A stretch of DNA of 64,000 bases from Glaciimonas sp. (GCA_012927585.1 JABBOY010000003.1:310001-374000); one strand, 5' to 3'; shown: positions 44,891-56,367, numbered from the stretch's first letter. The notes: generated from the sequence alone by a model not told the origin. Numbers and translations: made by a program.

Positions 44891-45796
44891 ATGAAGATCG
44901 CATATCTAGTACTCGCGCACAATAATCCGGCGCATCTACGGCGCCTGATATCCGCACTATCCACCAGCGCTTCCCATTTCTTCATACACATCGACCAGAA
45001 ATCCAAGATTGATCCATTTCTCAGCATAAAGGGAAATAACATCCACTTTATTCAACAGCGTGTTCCTGTCTTCTGGGGTGATTTTTCACAAGTCGAAGCC
45101 ACACTCATTCTTCTTAGAGCCGCTCTTTCCGATCGCTGCGGCTTCGAGCGTTTCGTACTTCTCAGCGGCGCCGATTATCCGCTGCGCTCGGCGTCGTCTA
45201 TAGAGCAATTCTTTGACGATAGGCCGAACCAGGAATTCATGAATCTGGTTGCCATGCCGTCCGAAGCAGCAGGAAAATTAATTTCCCGGCTAACCACTTA
45301 TAAGCAGCGTCCCGGGGACCCGCTGATAACCAGAGCCATGCGAAAAGTACTGATGATGGCGGGTGTTGTGCCGCATACGCGGGACTACAAGGTCTATCTT
45401 GGCGATCTTGCTCCCTACGCAGGTTCCACCTGGTGGGCGCTTTCCCGCCAGGCCTGCGACTTTATTCTGGCTTTTGTGACACGGGAGACGCAAGCAGTGC
45501 AGTTTTTCAGGAACACACTGTGCCCAGATGAATCGTTGTTTCATACCATTCTGGGTAATTCCCATTTCAAATCAAGGATAGCGCGGAACCTGACCTATAC
45601 CGACTGGTACGCTGGCGGGGCAAGTCCCGCATATATTACGGAAAAGCATCTCGCCTCGTTTCAGGCGAGAACGTGGTTCGCGCCGGATGATACCTATGGC
45701 GCTGGCGAGATGCTGTTTGCCAGAAAGTTCGCAGATGCATCGGTGGATTTGGTAGCGAGGCTGGACCGGCAAATAGCTGAAAAAAAGCTTGGTTAG
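44891..45796 (+). CDS. Core-2/I-branching GlcNAc-transferase-like protein (GT14)
   Basis: A 301-residue glycosyltransferase of the GT14 group. MKIAYLVLAHNNPAHLRRLI opens the nucleotide-sugar fold, HIDQKS and the later VFWGDFSQVEATLILL and LLSGADYPLRS segments are family positions, and GSTWWALSRQACDF and CPDESLFHTIL hold the conserved acidic residues. Bacterial members are usually found near surface-polysaccharide genes. Here it stands alone with degraded sequence downstream, consistent with acquisition. No strong ribosome-binding site was seen. Confidence 0.85.
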   Translation: MKIAYLVLAHNNPAHLRRLISALSTSASHFFIHIDQKSKIDPFLSIKGNNIHFIQQRVPVFWGDFSQVEATLILLRAALSDRCGFERFVLLSGADYPLRSASSIEQFFDDRPNQEFMNLVAMPSEAAGKLISRLTTYKQRPGDPLITRAMRKVLMMAGVVPHTRDYKVYLGDLAPYAGSTWWALSRQACDFILAFVTRETQAVQFFRNTLCPDESLFHTILGNSHFKSRIARNLTYTDWYAGGASPAYITEKHLASFQARTWFAPDDTYGAGEMLFARKFADASVDLVARLDRQIAEKKLG

Positions 45797-45827
45797 CAAC
45801 GCGCCGCACTCTTTGGCGGCGGCCCAG

Positions 45828-45995
45828 CTAGGCATGCCGGAATGTATTGAATACGGCAACCCCCCGGGTAAAGCCGGCGAATTTCTCTTTTTTGAGCAAG
45901 GTGATGCAGTAGTAGACCACCAGCGGGAACAAGACCCCCAGTGAAAAGCCGATCCCAAGATGTAGGTACCCGAAGTAGTTTCTGTAAGAGCGCAC
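45828..45995 (-). pseudogene. Possible relic of a membrane protein C-terminus
   Basis: On the minus strand one frame reads LGIGFSLGVLFPLVVYYCITL followed by KKEKFAGFTRGVAVFNTFRHA and a stop at 45828. It looks like a transmembrane segment and basic tail of a membrane protein cut off at its 5' side. No start or full gene is present. The assignment is weak. Confidence 0.3.
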
Positions 45996-46113
45996 CCGGG
46001 CGCGAAAGCGCTCGCCAGGCTGCGGTCGTTGATCGCGCCCGCTGCACTCCTACAAAACCACGCCACTGGCATAGCGGGCTGACCAATTACCGCAGGGCCC
46101 GTCAAAAACCGTT

Positions 46114-46806
46114 TTAATTATTAAAAACGTCCGCACCCTTCGGCACCACGAATTTGAAGCCGTTGGCAGAGATCGCCGGATTTTTTTCGAAATTCTTGAA
46201 TGTCAACAACGACACCTGGCCGAAGGCGTCGCGCAGCTCCATCGCTTGCGGCACGCCGTTGCGCAGGCCGATACCAATGTGTTCGAAAGTACTGTCCTTG
46301 GATTTGGGGGTGGCGTCCAGCCATTCCATGCCGTCTTTGGTGCCGGCCTCTTTGAGCTTGAAATTCTTTTCCAGGTCATTGCTGCCGAACAGGATGGCGG
46401 CAGGACTGGAGGCGAGCGCGTCGCCGAGTTTTTTGATGGTGACCTGATTCAAATCTTTATCGAAAATATACAGCTTGTCGCCATCCGCCTGCAGCAATTG
46501 CTCGTAGGGCTTCTGGTAAGTCCAGATAAATTTGCCGGGACGGGCGAAGCTGAAGCTGCCGCTGGAGACGTTCGATACCTTGGCTGTGCCATCCATCATC
46601 TTGACCTGGCGCTGGGTAAATTCACCTTTGGCGGCTTTGGTGCTGGCTACAAAGGATTTGAACTGGTCGAGCGCGGCGGCTTTCGCAATTATTGGCGCAA
46701 AAACCAGCATGGCGATGGCTAACAGTCCGGCAAAAATGTGTGAACCGCGCCCCATGCCAGCGGCAGCATGTTGATTGGCATATTGATGCAATATCTGATT
46801 CGTCAT
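46114..46806 (-). CDS. lolA: Outer-membrane lipoprotein carrier protein
   Basis: A 230-residue periplasmic chaperone that carries lipoproteins from LolCDE to LolB. A long N-terminal segment ends in a signal peptide ([18 protein letters not shown]). The mature part has [48 protein letters not shown] and LDATPKS, as in LolA. It is 8 bp downstream of ftsK on the same strand. The pair is typical of proteobacteria. Confidence 0.95.
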   Translation of the reverse strand: MTNQILHQYANQHAAAGMGRGSHIFAGLLAIAMLVFAPIIAKAAALDQFKSFVASTKAAKGEFTQRQVKMMDGTAKVSNVSSGSFSFARPGKFIWTYQKPYEQLLQADGDKLYIFDKDLNQVTIKKLGDALASSPAAILFGSNDLEKNFKLKEAGTKDGMEWLDATPKSKDSTFEHIGIGLRNGVPQAMELRDAFGQVSLLTFKNFEKNPAISANGFKFVVPKGADVFNN

Positions 46807-46814
46807 TTTTATCC

Positions 46815-49151
46815 TTATTCTGCATTGTTTCCTGCCGGCACCAGAATTTCGCGGTTTCCGTTGGATTGCATAGTTGATACGATGCCGCTCTGTTCCATCT
46901 GTTCTAGCAGGCGAGCGGCGCGGTTGTAGCCGATGCGCAGGTGGCGCTGCACCAGCGAGATTGAGGCACGGCGATTTTTCAGCACGATGGCGACCGCCTG
47001 ATCGTAGAGCGCGTCAGACTCGCTGCCGCCGCCGACAGCACCCATTTCGCCGGTTGCGTCGTCTTCCAAGACACCGCCTTCTAAGATGCCTTCAATATAA
47101 TTAGGTTCCCCCAGGGCTTTCAGGTGCTCGACCACGCGGTGCACTTCCTCGTCGGAAACGAAGGCACCATGCACCCGCACCGGCAATCCGGTGCCGGGCG
47201 GCATGTACAGCATGTCGCCCATGCCGAGCAGCGCTTCCGCACCCATTTGATCCAGAATCGTGCGCGAGTCGATCTTACTGCTGACCTGGAACGCGATGCG
47301 GGTCGGGATGTTGGCCTTGATCAGGCCGGTAATGACGTCCACCGAGGGCCGTTGCGTGGCCAGAATCAGGTGCAGGCCGGCGGCACGCGCCTTCTGGGCA
47401 ATGCGGGCAATCAGTTCCTCGACCTTCTTGCCGACCACCATCAGCAAATCGGCTAGCTCGTCGATGATGATGACAATGGTAGGTAGTTTTTCCAGCGGCT
47501 CGGGAGCGTCCGGCGTCAGACTAAATGGATTCGGGATGTGCTCTTCGCGCTTGGCCGCGTCAGCTATCTTGACATTGTAGCCGGCCAGGTTGCGCACGCC
47601 GAGCTTGGACATCAGCTTGTAGCGGCGCTCCATTTCGGCTACGGCCCAGTTCAGTGCGTGTGCGGCTTGGCGCATGTCGGTTACCACGGGGGCTAATAGG
47701 TGCGGAATGCCTTCGTAAATCGACAATTCGAGCATTTTCGGGTCGATCAGGATCATCCGCACGTCGTTTGGATTGGATTTGTACAACAGCGACAGGATGG
47801 TAGCGTTAATCCCGACCGATTTGCCGGAACCGGTAGTGCCGGCCACCAGCAGATGCGGCATTTTGGCCAAATCGGCAATCACCGGCAGCCCGGCGATATC
47901 CTTGCCGAGCGCAATAGTCAGGCTGGAGACGCTGTCGTTGTACACCTTGGAACTCAATATCTCGGTCAGGCGCACTATCTGGCGTTTCGGATTTGGCAGT
48001 TCCAGTGCCATATAGGTCTTGCCGGGGATAGTTTCGACCACCCGAATCGAGGTCAGCGACAACGAACGGGCAATATCGCGCGCCAGCCCGACGACTTGGC
48101 TACCCTTGACGCCGGTGGCGGGTTCGATCTCGTAACGGGTGACAACCGGGCCCGGATAGGCGGCCACCACCTTGGCTATCACACCGAAATCCGACAGTTT
48201 TTTCTCAATCAGGCGGCTGGTGAATTCGAGCGTCTCCACACTAACGCTTTCGCGCACCGGCGGCGCCGCGTCGAGCAGCGACAGCGGCGGCAAGCTGCCA
48301 TCCTGCAGATCGCTAAAGAGCGCCACCTGCCGCTCCTTTTCGGCCCGCTCCGACCTGGGCACGGTAGTTATTTGCGGCTCGATTCTGACCGGTGGCGCTT
48401 CGACTGTCTTGGCGCGCTCGTGGACTACAACCTCTTCACGCTTGACTGCAGCGACCAACCCCAGCTTTCGGTCTTGCCGGGCCCAGTAGACGTATTTGGT
48501 CCATCGGAAGGCACTTTCTATTGCCGCTCCGACCCACTCCGCAACAGCCAGCCACGACACACGAAAAAATAGGCTGAAACCGAGTCCGAACAGTAGCAAT
48601 AACAGCAAGGTAGCGCCGGTAAATCCCAATGCGTTATGCGCGGTACCGCCAATTAAGTCGCCCAGCACCCCGCCAGGCGTGCGCGGCAGTTGCACCGACA
48701 GGCTATACAGGCGCGCATGTTCCAGCCCGACGCTCCCCGCAAGCATCAGCGCAAAGCCGGTAGCGTGTATCCATCCCTCATAGCGGTGGGCCGACTCGGG
48801 CTGAACCGCGACCGGCAGCAAAAACTTGTGCGTCAGGCGCCGATAGCCACGCCAGACCTCGCACACCATCAGGACACACCACCACCAGGCTGAAAATCCA
48901 AAAATAAACAACAGCAGATCGGCAATCCAGGCACCGGTGCTGCCGCCCAGGTTATGTAAAGCCGGCACCGCATTCGCATGCGACCAGCCTGGATCAACCT
49001 GAGCGTAGCTGGCCAGTATCAGAATCATGTATACCGTCAGTGCGCAAAACGCAATCCAGCGCGCTTCGAACAGCAGGCGCGCCAGACGGCTCGGCAAGGG
49101 CGCTACCGGCGGTTTGGGAGTACGGGTATAGGGTTGGTTTGCTCTGGTCAT
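46815..49151 (-). CDS. ftsK: DNA translocase FtsK (four-helix N-terminus)
   Basis: A 778-residue FtsK, shorter than E. coli FtsK because the linker is reduced. Four N-terminal transmembrane helices anchor it at the septum. The RecA-like motor carries Walker A ([14 protein letters not shown]) and Walker B ([15 protein letters not shown]), and a winged-helix gamma domain ends the protein ([24 protein letters not shown]). It pumps DNA and activates XerCD at dif. ATG 49151 was chosen; 17 in-frame codons upstream are not family-like. Confidence 0.97.
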   Translation of the reverse strand: MTRANQPYTRTPKPPVAPLPSRLARLLFEARWIAFCALTVYMILILASYAQVDPGWSHANAVPALHNLGGSTGAWIADLLLFIFGFSAWWWCVLMVCEVWRGYRRLTHKFLLPVAVQPESAHRYEGWIHATGFALMLAGSVGLEHARLYSLSVQLPRTPGGVLGDLIGGTAHNALGFTGATLLLLLLFGLGFSLFFRVSWLAVAEWVGAAIESAFRWTKYVYWARQDRKLGLVAAVKREEVVVHERAKTVEAPPVRIEPQITTVPRSERAEKERQVALFSDLQDGSLPPLSLLDAAPPVRESVSVETLEFTSRLIEKKLSDFGVIAKVVAAYPGPVVTRYEIEPATGVKGSQVVGLARDIARSLSLTSIRVVETIPGKTYMALELPNPKRQIVRLTEILSSKVYNDSVSSLTIALGKDIAGLPVIADLAKMPHLLVAGTTGSGKSVGINATILSLLYKSNPNDVRMILIDPKMLELSIYEGIPHLLAPVVTDMRQAAHALNWAVAEMERRYKLMSKLGVRNLAGYNVKIADAAKREEHIPNPFSLTPDAPEPLEKLPTIVIIIDELADLLMVVGKKVEELIARIAQKARAAGLHLILATQRPSVDVITGLIKANIPTRIAFQVSSKIDSRTILDQMGAEALLGMGDMLYMPPGTGLPVRVHGAFVSDEEVHRVVEHLKALGEPNYIEGILEGGVLEDDATGEMGAVGGGSESDALYDQAVAIVLKNRRASISLVQRHLRIGYNRAARLLEQMEQSGIVSTMQSNGNREILVPAGNNAE

Positions 49152-49295
49152 AAATACAATGTAATAGCATCGGCCTAAAAAGCAGGAAAGGTGCAGGATC
49201 AATGCGCATCGGCGAAACAGTGTAGTTTGAAGCTTCGTCTATAATCTTAACCAGTTTTCGGGCGCAACACTAATTCCATAGCCGATCTGCCTTGA

Positions 49296-50327
<1,032 letters not shown>

Positions 50328-50408
50328 CTCGATACTTAGGGTGCGCAAGTCGTGCCCTGTACATCCACGCAACCGGTATTTTTCGTCGCACTTATTTACG
50401 TACAGCCC

Positions 50409-51047
50409 ATGCCTGCCTCGCTCAAGAACTTCGCCGAACTCGGTAAGTTGCGCGCCAATCTGAAAGCGCAGCAAGATGCGCGCGCAGTAGCAGATGCCGC
50501 GCGACTGCGAGGCGAACAAGCGGCGCAATTGGAGGCCGACCTGTTTCGCCGCAGCATCGGCACGGTCGCGCCGCTGGCGGCGCCGGATCGGGTAGCTGTC
50601 ACGCCGCCCCGGCCGCAACCAATTGCCCGCCATCATCTTGCGGACGAGAAAGCAGCTTTGCAAGAGTCGCTATCGGATGATTTCGATGCGGAAACACTGC
50701 TCGATACCGATGACAGTCTGAGCTATACCCGCAGCGGCGTCAGCGCCGATGTGGTGCGCAAATTACGCAAGGGCCATTGGACCATTCAGGATCAACTTGA
50801 TCTGCACGGCTTGCGCCGCGACGAAGCCCGCGAAGCACTGGGTGCATTTTTGCGTCACGCCAACCGCAGCGGACTGCGCTGCGTGCGCATCATTCATGGC
50901 AAGGGACTTGGCTCCATCAATAAGGAACCAGTGCTGAAACAAAAAGTACGCAATTGGCTGGTACAAAAACAAGAAGTCATTGCCTTTTGTCAAGCCAAAG
51001 CATCCGATGGCGGCTCGGGAGCGCTGGTGGTATTGTTGAACGCTTAA
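50409..51047 (+). CDS. Smr-domain protein (endonuclease-like)
   Basis: A 212-residue protein with an Smr domain in the C-terminal half: the DLHGLRRDEAREAL and IIHGKGLGS motifs are diagnostic. The N-terminal 100 residues are a charged coil and a flexible region. Smr proteins of this SmrA/B-like size cleave or bind RNA/DNA at ribosomal collisions or in DNA damage; the specific role here is not shown. The ATG at 50409 gives the usual length. Confidence 0.88.
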   Translation: MPASLKNFAELGKLRANLKAQQDARAVADAARLRGEQAAQLEADLFRRSIGTVAPLAAPDRVAVTPPRPQPIARHHLADEKAALQESLSDDFDAETLLDTDDSLSYTRSGVSADVVRKLRKGHWTIQDQLDLHGLRRDEAREALGAFLRHANRSGLRCVRIIHGKGLGSINKEPVLKQKVRNWLVQKQEVIAFCQAKASDGGSGALVVLLNA

Positions 51048-51158
51048 ATAAAGCATTCTTGATAATTTCATGATGGTTGTCTAGATGGTTGTTTACACAG
51101 GCGGCACAGATGCGCTTGTGCAGCGAGTCAAATCAATACATGCTACATACATCAATAT

Positions 51159-51217
51159 GTATTTTTAATATGCGCAATATAAATATGCGTAAATATGCCT
51201 GTTTAATCTTATACCCC
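51159..51217 (+). repeat. AT-rich dispersed element, copy 7
   Basis: GTATTTTT at 51159, ATGCG at offset 26 and CTTATACCCCC ending about 51217 (59 nt), followed by CTGTTTTTTAATA. One of the diverged copies. It ends 121 bp before the small gene at 51338. Confidence 0.7.
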
Positions 51218-51337
51218 CTGTTTTTTAATATCCAAGCTGAAGCTTGAGATTACCCGGTTACTACCGGTCCACGGCTGCAAGCCTGTCCTGATCTGCAGCA
51301 TGGCCATCTTCCCAACAGGAGCCGAATCATTCCCACC

Positions 51338-51643
51338 ATGCCGATTACGCCGCAGCAACTGGAAGCGCTTATCCAGGAAGTCGAGTTGGAAGACCCGATC
51401 GACTTCGCCGACCTGCCGTTTGAAGAGGCGGAGTTGCGCGCGCTAGTTGCCAACCATTTGTGCGAGATGACGGCAGCCATGAATGGCTTTAGCCACGAAG
51501 ACCGTCATCTGGCCCTATTGGCGGTGGCCGCCAAACTGGTGCTGGAAAATCTGGTGCTGCACATACAACTGCTGCGCCAGCAGGGCGTGCCAATGAGCGA
51601 CAGCGCTGAAACCCTGTTGCAACGCCTGCGCGACGGGAAGTAA
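51338..51643 (+). CDS. Small hypothetical protein
   Basis: A 101-residue acidic, helical protein (TPQQLEALIQEVELEDPIDFA and the LVLENLVLHIQLLRQQGVP segment). No signal peptide or known domain. The pattern of short helices suggests a partner-binding protein. Elements or a promoter upstream are AT-rich. I do not recognise it. Confidence 0.6.
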   Translation: MPITPQQLEALIQEVELEDPIDFADLPFEEAELRALVANHLCEMTAAMNGFSHEDRHLALLAVAAKLVLENLVLHIQLLRQQGVPMSDSAETLLQRLRDGK

Positions 51644-51703
51644 TTTTTGAACGGTTTCAAGAGTAAAATGGCGGCCTAACTATTTGCAGAGGAACCCTTA
51701 CTG

Positions 51704-51988
51704 ATGGACGATCAAGCAACCAAAAAAATCTTTTGGGATGAATGGCAGCACGAAGCCCTGGCGGCCGGTGTAGCCGCCGCTCTGGCAAAACTAGGGTGGG
51801 AAGTGTTGCGCGCGCATCGGCAAAATCGCTGGGGCAAGGATTTCCTGGGAGCGGAAGATGATGGCCCACTCATGCTCGCGATGTGCCTGGAAGATCCGGC
51901 AGGCACCGAATTGTTTTTTATCGAAAACCTGTATCCGTACGATACTGCGCTCATCGATGCCACGCGCGCCAAGCTGGGTCTGCAATAA
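51704..51988 (+). CDS. Small hypothetical protein
   Basis: A 94-residue acidic protein (DDQATKKIFWDEWQHEALAAG at the start, DDGPLMLAMCLEDPAGTELFF later). No recognised domain. It is 60 bp after the previous small gene on the same strand, so a two-gene unit is possible. Confidence 0.6.
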   Translation: MDDQATKKIFWDEWQHEALAAGVAAALAKLGWEVLRAHRQNRWGKDFLGAEDDGPLMLAMCLEDPAGTELFFIENLYPYDTALIDATRAKLGLQ

Positions 51989-52052
51989 CCCTACGCGCCA
52001 AATCCGGCATCAAACCCGACGCCACATGTCATCAGACTGCTCCGAAAGAATT

Positions 52053-52073
52053 GCTGTTCAGCAAATGAACAGC
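52053..52073. repeat. Perfect 8-bp inverted repeat
   Basis: GCTGTTCA and TGAACAGC pair around GCAAA in the gap before the nitronate monooxygenase gene. No T tract follows. Confidence 0.35.
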
Positions 52074-52227
52074 GGCACTACACACCGATAAACTAGCCAT
52101 AAGCGACACGGCGCGACTAAAGTTGGCCGTCGCTGGTAGACTGTCGACTGCCCATTTTTAGGCAGAAATCGCGAAGCGCAGTACAGAATGCAAAAAAGCC
52201 TGTGAACAATCAAGTAGCCCAAGGATT

Positions 52228-53475
52228 ATGATGAAACGTGTTGATGATTTCCGACTGAAATTTGGCAAAAAAGAGCTAGTGCCACTCATTATCGGCGGCA
52301 TGGGCGTGGATATTTCAACCGCAGCACTAGCGCTGGAAGCGGCGCGACTAGGCGGTGTCGGCCACATTTCGGACGCGATGGTCAATGAGGTTTCAGATCG
52401 GCGCTTTGACACCAGTTTTGTCAAGAATAAAACCAAACTGTACAAATACAACATTAACAATTCGGACAAGACCGACATCCATTTCGACCTCGGTCATCTG
52501 GCTGAGGCCACCAAACTGCATGTCGGCAATACCATGCAGGCCAAGCGCGGCAATGGCGAAATATGGGTCAATTGCATGGAAAAGCTCACCATGAATGCAC
52601 CCCGTGAAACCCTGCGTGTGCGTCTGGTCTCGGCACTGGATGCAGGAATTGATGGCATTACCCTGAGCGCCGGTCTGCATCTGGGTTCGTTCGGGCTAAT
52701 CGCAGATCATGCGCGCTTTCGCGATGCCAAATTGGGCATCATCGTGTCATCGGTACGCGCCCTGCAGATTTTTTTGCGCAAAAATGCCCGGCTGGATCGC
52801 TTGCCGGATTACGTGGTGGTCGAAGGCCCATTGGCTGGCGGACATCTCGGTTTCGGCATGGATTGGGCGCAGTACGACCTGGCCACGATCATGGCCGAGA
52901 TTGCTGTATTTCTTAAAACCGAACAACTGGACATTCCGCTGATCGCCGCGGGCGGTATTTTTACCGGCAGCGACGCCGTTTCCTTTCTCGAAAACGGTGC
53001 AGTTGGGGTGCAAGTGGCAACGCGCTTTACGGTAGCCAATGAATGCGGCCTGCCGGCCAAAGACAAGCAGGAATATTTCAAGGCCAGCGAGGAAGACATT
53101 ATTGTCAACACGATCTCGCCCACCGGCTATCCAATGCGCATGCTCAAGAACACACCGGCGATTGGCTCCGGCATTCGCCCGAATTGCGAATCTTATGGCT
53201 ACCTGCTGGACGGTAACGGCAACTGCGCCTATATCACCGCCTACAACCGTGAAGTGGAAGCGCATCCGAACGACAGGACTATCTCCGTAATGGACAAGAC
53301 CTGCCTATGCACCCACATGCGCAATTACAACTGCTGGACTTGCGGGCAGTACACTTATCGCCTGAAAGACACCACGCGCCGTCTGGAAGATGGCAGCTAT
53401 CTGGGACTCAGTGCGGAGCACATTTTCCTCGACTACCAATATAGTATTGACAACAAAATCGCGTTGCCGGAGTAA
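52228..53475 (+). CDS. Nitronate monooxygenase-family flavoprotein with C-terminal Cys motif
   Basis: A 415-residue FMN protein of the nitronate monooxygenase / FabK-like group. LIIGGMGVDISTAALALEAARLGGVGHIS begins the barrel, VVVEGPLAGGHLGFGMDWAQ and IAAGGIFTGSDAVSFLENGAVGVQVATRF match the FMN-binding elements. Unusual for the family is a C-terminal Cys cluster CLC then a Cys and a CxxC (around residues 355-370) that could bind zinc or an iron-sulfur cluster. Substrate unknown; a pfaD-like role is possible. Confidence 0.85.
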   Translation: MMKRVDDFRLKFGKKELVPLIIGGMGVDISTAALALEAARLGGVGHISDAMVNEVSDRRFDTSFVKNKTKLYKYNINNSDKTDIHFDLGHLAEATKLHVGNTMQAKRGNGEIWVNCMEKLTMNAPRETLRVRLVSALDAGIDGITLSAGLHLGSFGLIADHARFRDAKLGIIVSSVRALQIFLRKNARLDRLPDYVVVEGPLAGGHLGFGMDWAQYDLATIMAEIAVFLKTEQLDIPLIAAGGIFTGSDAVSFLENGAVGVQVATRFTVANECGLPAKDKQEYFKASEEDIIVNTISPTGYPMRMLKNTPAIGSGIRPNCESYGYLLDGNGNCAYITAYNREVEAHPNDRTISVMDKTCLCTHMRNYNCWTCGQYTYRLKDTTRRLEDGSYLGLSAEHIFLDYQYSIDNKIALPE

Positions 53476-53655
53476 GCGCGCTCGAAGCTTGTTGCTCCTT
53501 TTTATTGTGTCAGCTTGGTGTAATCTAACCGGCGCACGATTCATTGATCAAAAAAATGTTGTCATTGGGCATAAATATTGCCGCGGCATGGTGCTTTTGC
53601 CGGCAGTATCAATATCCAAAGCGACCTCAAAATATTTGAACAAGGAGACCAGACT

Positions 53656-55206
53656 TTGCAGTATAAATTACTTCGCATCCTATTCTTAGGGGTTTTTGCA
53701 ATAGCAGTAAGCACTATGCTGGCGGCTCTGGGCAATTGGCTATTTGGAACTGTAATAAACCCCATGTTACTGACCGCACTGGCAACAGCCGGCGGCTTGC
53801 TGGTTTTGCTGCTGGGTAAAACTGGCAATACCAGCGAAGCCCGACTTGCCGACCTGATTAGCCATGAACTCGATTACATCATGATCGGTTCGGCCGAGAC
53901 GTCCTACTTTGTCGATTCGGTAAAGAAAAAAATCAATCTGGATGTGCGCACCACCGAAGATATTGCCGTCAGCTCGGCACACAATGCCAGCATGACCAAG
54001 CAAATCGCAGTCAATGCAGAACAGGCATCGAAAGTCGCCGCTGATGTGCGTAGCCAGAGCATGGCGGGCCGGGCCGAAGTCGATCAGGGCTTAGTCCAGA
54101 TTAACAATGCCCGTCTGGATGCGCAGACGGCACTAACCACCATGACAGAATTGCAGGAAAAATCACGCCGGATTCACGGCATTACCGAAGTCATCAACGA
54201 AATTGCGGCCCGCACCAATTTACTGGCGCTGAATGCGGCGATTGAAGCTGCCCGCGCCGGCGAACATGGCCGCGGCTTTGCGGTGGTTGCAGGCGAAGTC
54301 CGACAATTAGCGCAGCGCACCAAAGAAGCCACCGACGATATCGGCATAATGGTGCGCGAGATCAACGATCAAGCCGAAAACGCCGCCACCGGAATGCAAG
54401 CGCTGACCGCCAAAGTGACCGAAGCGGCACACAATGTGGAACGGGTGCACACGTTTCTGAGCGACATTGAACGCGCCTCAGGGGAATCCCAGACCGAAAT
54501 CCAGCAGATTGCCACCGCCTCGCGCGACCATGTCCAGACTTCACAAGCGATTGCGGACGCCATTGCATTCATACGCGACGGCCTGCTAGCCACCGAAGCC
54601 GCGTTGCCGCTGGCCGCCAGCGCTGCAATGGCACTGACGGAACGCGCAGAAACCATGTTCAGCGCCACCTCCGAATTCAATCCGACGACTGCGCACGACG
54701 CCAACCATGCTACGGCCGAAGCTGGCGCAAAAGCAGTCAGCCGGTTGTTTACCGAAGCAATTGCCAGTGGACGCATCACGCACGAAGCCTTGTTTGACCG
54801 CACTTACACACCCATCAAGAATACCAATCCGCTCAAGCACTCGACACAATTCGACGCATTTACCGATCGCGTACTGCCCGAGCTGCAGGAAAAAATATTG
54901 GCCGACATGCCGCAACTTGCCTACGCCGGCGCAGTAGACAACAATGGCTACTTCCCGACCCACAACAAGAAATTTTCCAGGCCGCTGACCGGAGACTACG
55001 AAACCGACCTGATCAACAACCGAACCAAACGCATCTTCAATGACCGCACTGGCAGCCGTTGCGGCGCCAATACCAAACCATTTTTGCTGCAGACCTACAA
55101 ACGCGACACCGGCGAAGTCATGCACGATTTATCGGTGCCGATTTATGTCGCTGGAAAACACTGGGGCGGATTCCGCGTCGGCTACCGTCCGAGTACTTCA
55201 GCATAG
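53656..55206 (+). CDS. Methyl-accepting chemotaxis protein with C-terminal sensor
   Basis: A 516-residue chemoreceptor. The N-terminus has only two transmembrane segments separated by a few residues, so there is essentially no periplasmic ligand domain. A cytoplasmic methylation and signalling coiled coil follows with [34 protein letters not shown]-terminal cytoplasmic domain ([20 protein letters not shown], then [27 protein letters not shown]) is a known sensory module at the end of such receptors. The start is TTG at 53656, with AAGGAG eight bases ahead. An upstream TTG at 53578 is less likely. Confidence 0.9.
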   Translation: MQYKLLRILFLGVFAIAVSTMLAALGNWLFGTVINPMLLTALATAGGLLVLLLGKTGNTSEARLADLISHELDYIMIGSAETSYFVDSVKKKINLDVRTTEDIAVSSAHNASMTKQIAVNAEQASKVAADVRSQSMAGRAEVDQGLVQINNARLDAQTALTTMTELQEKSRRIHGITEVINEIAARTNLLALNAAIEAARAGEHGRGFAVVAGEVRQLAQRTKEATDDIGIMVREINDQAENAATGMQALTAKVTEAAHNVERVHTFLSDIERASGESQTEIQQIATASRDHVQTSQAIADAIAFIRDGLLATEAALPLAASAAMALTERAETMFSATSEFNPTTAHDANHATAEAGAKAVSRLFTEAIASGRITHEALFDRTYTPIKNTNPLKHSTQFDAFTDRVLPELQEKILADMPQLAYAGAVDNNGYFPTHNKKFSRPLTGDYETDLINNRTKRIFNDRTGSRCGANTKPFLLQTYKRDTGEVMHDLSVPIYVAGKHWGGFRVGYRPSTSA

Positions 55207-55254
55207 TTACCTCGCGCTGACCGCATTCCAGGCAGCGACCGGCGACTTCCAGGA

Positions 55255-55479
55255 TTATTTGCGAAACGATTCGGGATTTGATTTGTTGCGTTGCTCGTAC
55301 ACCGTTTTCGCATCCTGGGCTGCGTGTTCCTGCGTGCGCAAGGCTTCGTCGTCGTCATGCAGCGAAAAGAAATTCCCCGCTTGCGCACGCATCACATATT
55401 TAATTGCAGCAGCGTCGCTCAGATCGTACATTTCAGTCATCAGCGTGGTTACTTCGTCCAGATATTCTTCATAAGTCAT
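55255..55479 (-). CDS. Small hypothetical protein
   Basis: A 74-residue acidic protein (MTYEEYLDEVTTLMTEMYDL and the QAGNFFSLHDDDEAL segment). It has no known domain and no signal. It is convergent with the chemoreceptor gene and divergent from the response regulator. I do not recognise it. Confidence 0.6.
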   Translation of the reverse strand: MTYEEYLDEVTTLMTEMYDLSDAAAIKYVMRAQAGNFFSLHDDDEALRTQEHAAQDAKTVYEQRNKSNPESFRK

Positions 55480-55697
55480 TCGTCAACTCCATCGGTTACA
55501 GGTAAAGCCAGGTACGCATTTTGCCCTATTCTTCGCTCTTCCAAAGTCGAAATGCGTGGGAATCGAGATTTACGCGGGCAGACATACATGCATTAACTTG
55601 GCGAGTGGCGCGAAACAGAAATTTTATTTATGATGCGGTGGCACAGGGTCATGCATTGCAGCCAGCAATCCGCACCTGTCATTTTAAGAGATTAATT

Positions 55698-56117
55698 ATG
55701 CTAAAAGTGGTCGTTCTGGACGGTAATTCCATCTCGCGGGATCTATTGAATACGGTTTTGACCAATGGCGGCCACCATGTGGTGGGCGACGGCAATACCA
55801 GTCCCGCCGGGCTAGCCAAGATGATCAAGCTGCGGCCCCAGATCGTCTGCGTCGATATCGGCGAGGCCGATAGCGACGGTTTGACGCTACTGGAAACAAT
55901 ACGTAGTGAATTGCCCAAGACACTGGTTTTTCTGGTCTCCGGCAAGATCGATTCGACGGCGATACAGGGTGCCTTAGAACGCGGGGTACAGGGCTTCATC
56001 GTCAAGCCATTCAATCCGCAAACGGTGCTCACGACAATCCGCAACGCAGTGCTGAAATTTGCCCGGCAGCAGCAAATCACGCCAGGCTTGAGCATTTTGG
56101 ACCAGCCAAAAGAGTAA
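55698..56117 (+). CDS. Stand-alone response regulator receiver protein
   Basis: A 139-residue CheY-like receiver. VVVLDGNSISR holds the acidic pair, the phosphoacceptor is Asp54 in VCVDIGEAD, the Thr/Ser switch is in FLVSGKID and the conserved Lys in VKPFNPQ. There is no output domain. Being close to a chemoreceptor gene, it may act in chemotaxis or a related phosphorelay, but no kinase is adjacent. Confidence 0.87.
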   Translation: MLKVVVLDGNSISRDLLNTVLTNGGHHVVGDGNTSPAGLAKMIKLRPQIVCVDIGEADSDGLTLLETIRSELPKTLVFLVSGKIDSTAIQGALERGVQGFIVKPFNPQTVLTTIRNAVLKFARQQQITPGLSILDQPKE

Positions 56118-56147
56118 AGCTGACCGGCTCGGCCGGCTTTATTTTTC
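56117..56147 (+). terminator. Terminator after the response regulator
   Basis: A CCGGC/GCCGG stem with a 3-nt loop and an outer AAAGC/GCTTT pairing is followed by TTTATTTTT. It probably ends the receiver gene transcript. Confidence 0.6.
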
Positions 56148-56184
56148 ATCTATAGTTTTGGCATTTTGCTTGATGCGCTGCTGG

Positions 56185-56367
56185 CTCATATCCGCCGGCC
56201 TACAGATCAAGCAATCCGGCAAAACCACCATTTATGCGCTGAATGCGAAAGAAAAATCGGAATGGCGCAAAGCACTGTTACCGGTGCAAAAAGAAATGCA
56301 AGGACGCATAGGGAAGGACTTGATCAATGCCGTCAATAAGGAATCCGCTACACTGGGCTATAAATAA
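56185..56367 (+). pseudogene. Relic of a TRAP transporter DctP-type substrate-binding protein
   Basis: The frame reads IYALNAKEKSEWRKALLPVQ followed by KEMQGRIGKDLINAVNKES, very close to the conserved C-terminus of DctP-like proteins of TRAP transporters. The N-terminal 250-odd residues and any signal peptide are missing, and a terminator precedes the fragment. Only the last 55-60 codons remain. Assignment is by motif memory. Confidence 0.65.

Noticed and set aside
45572-46105. Large minus-strand frame antisense to the glycosyltransferase end
   Set aside because: It is a shadow of the forward gene on its right half; only the short membrane-like frame at 45828-45995 is retained as a weak relic.
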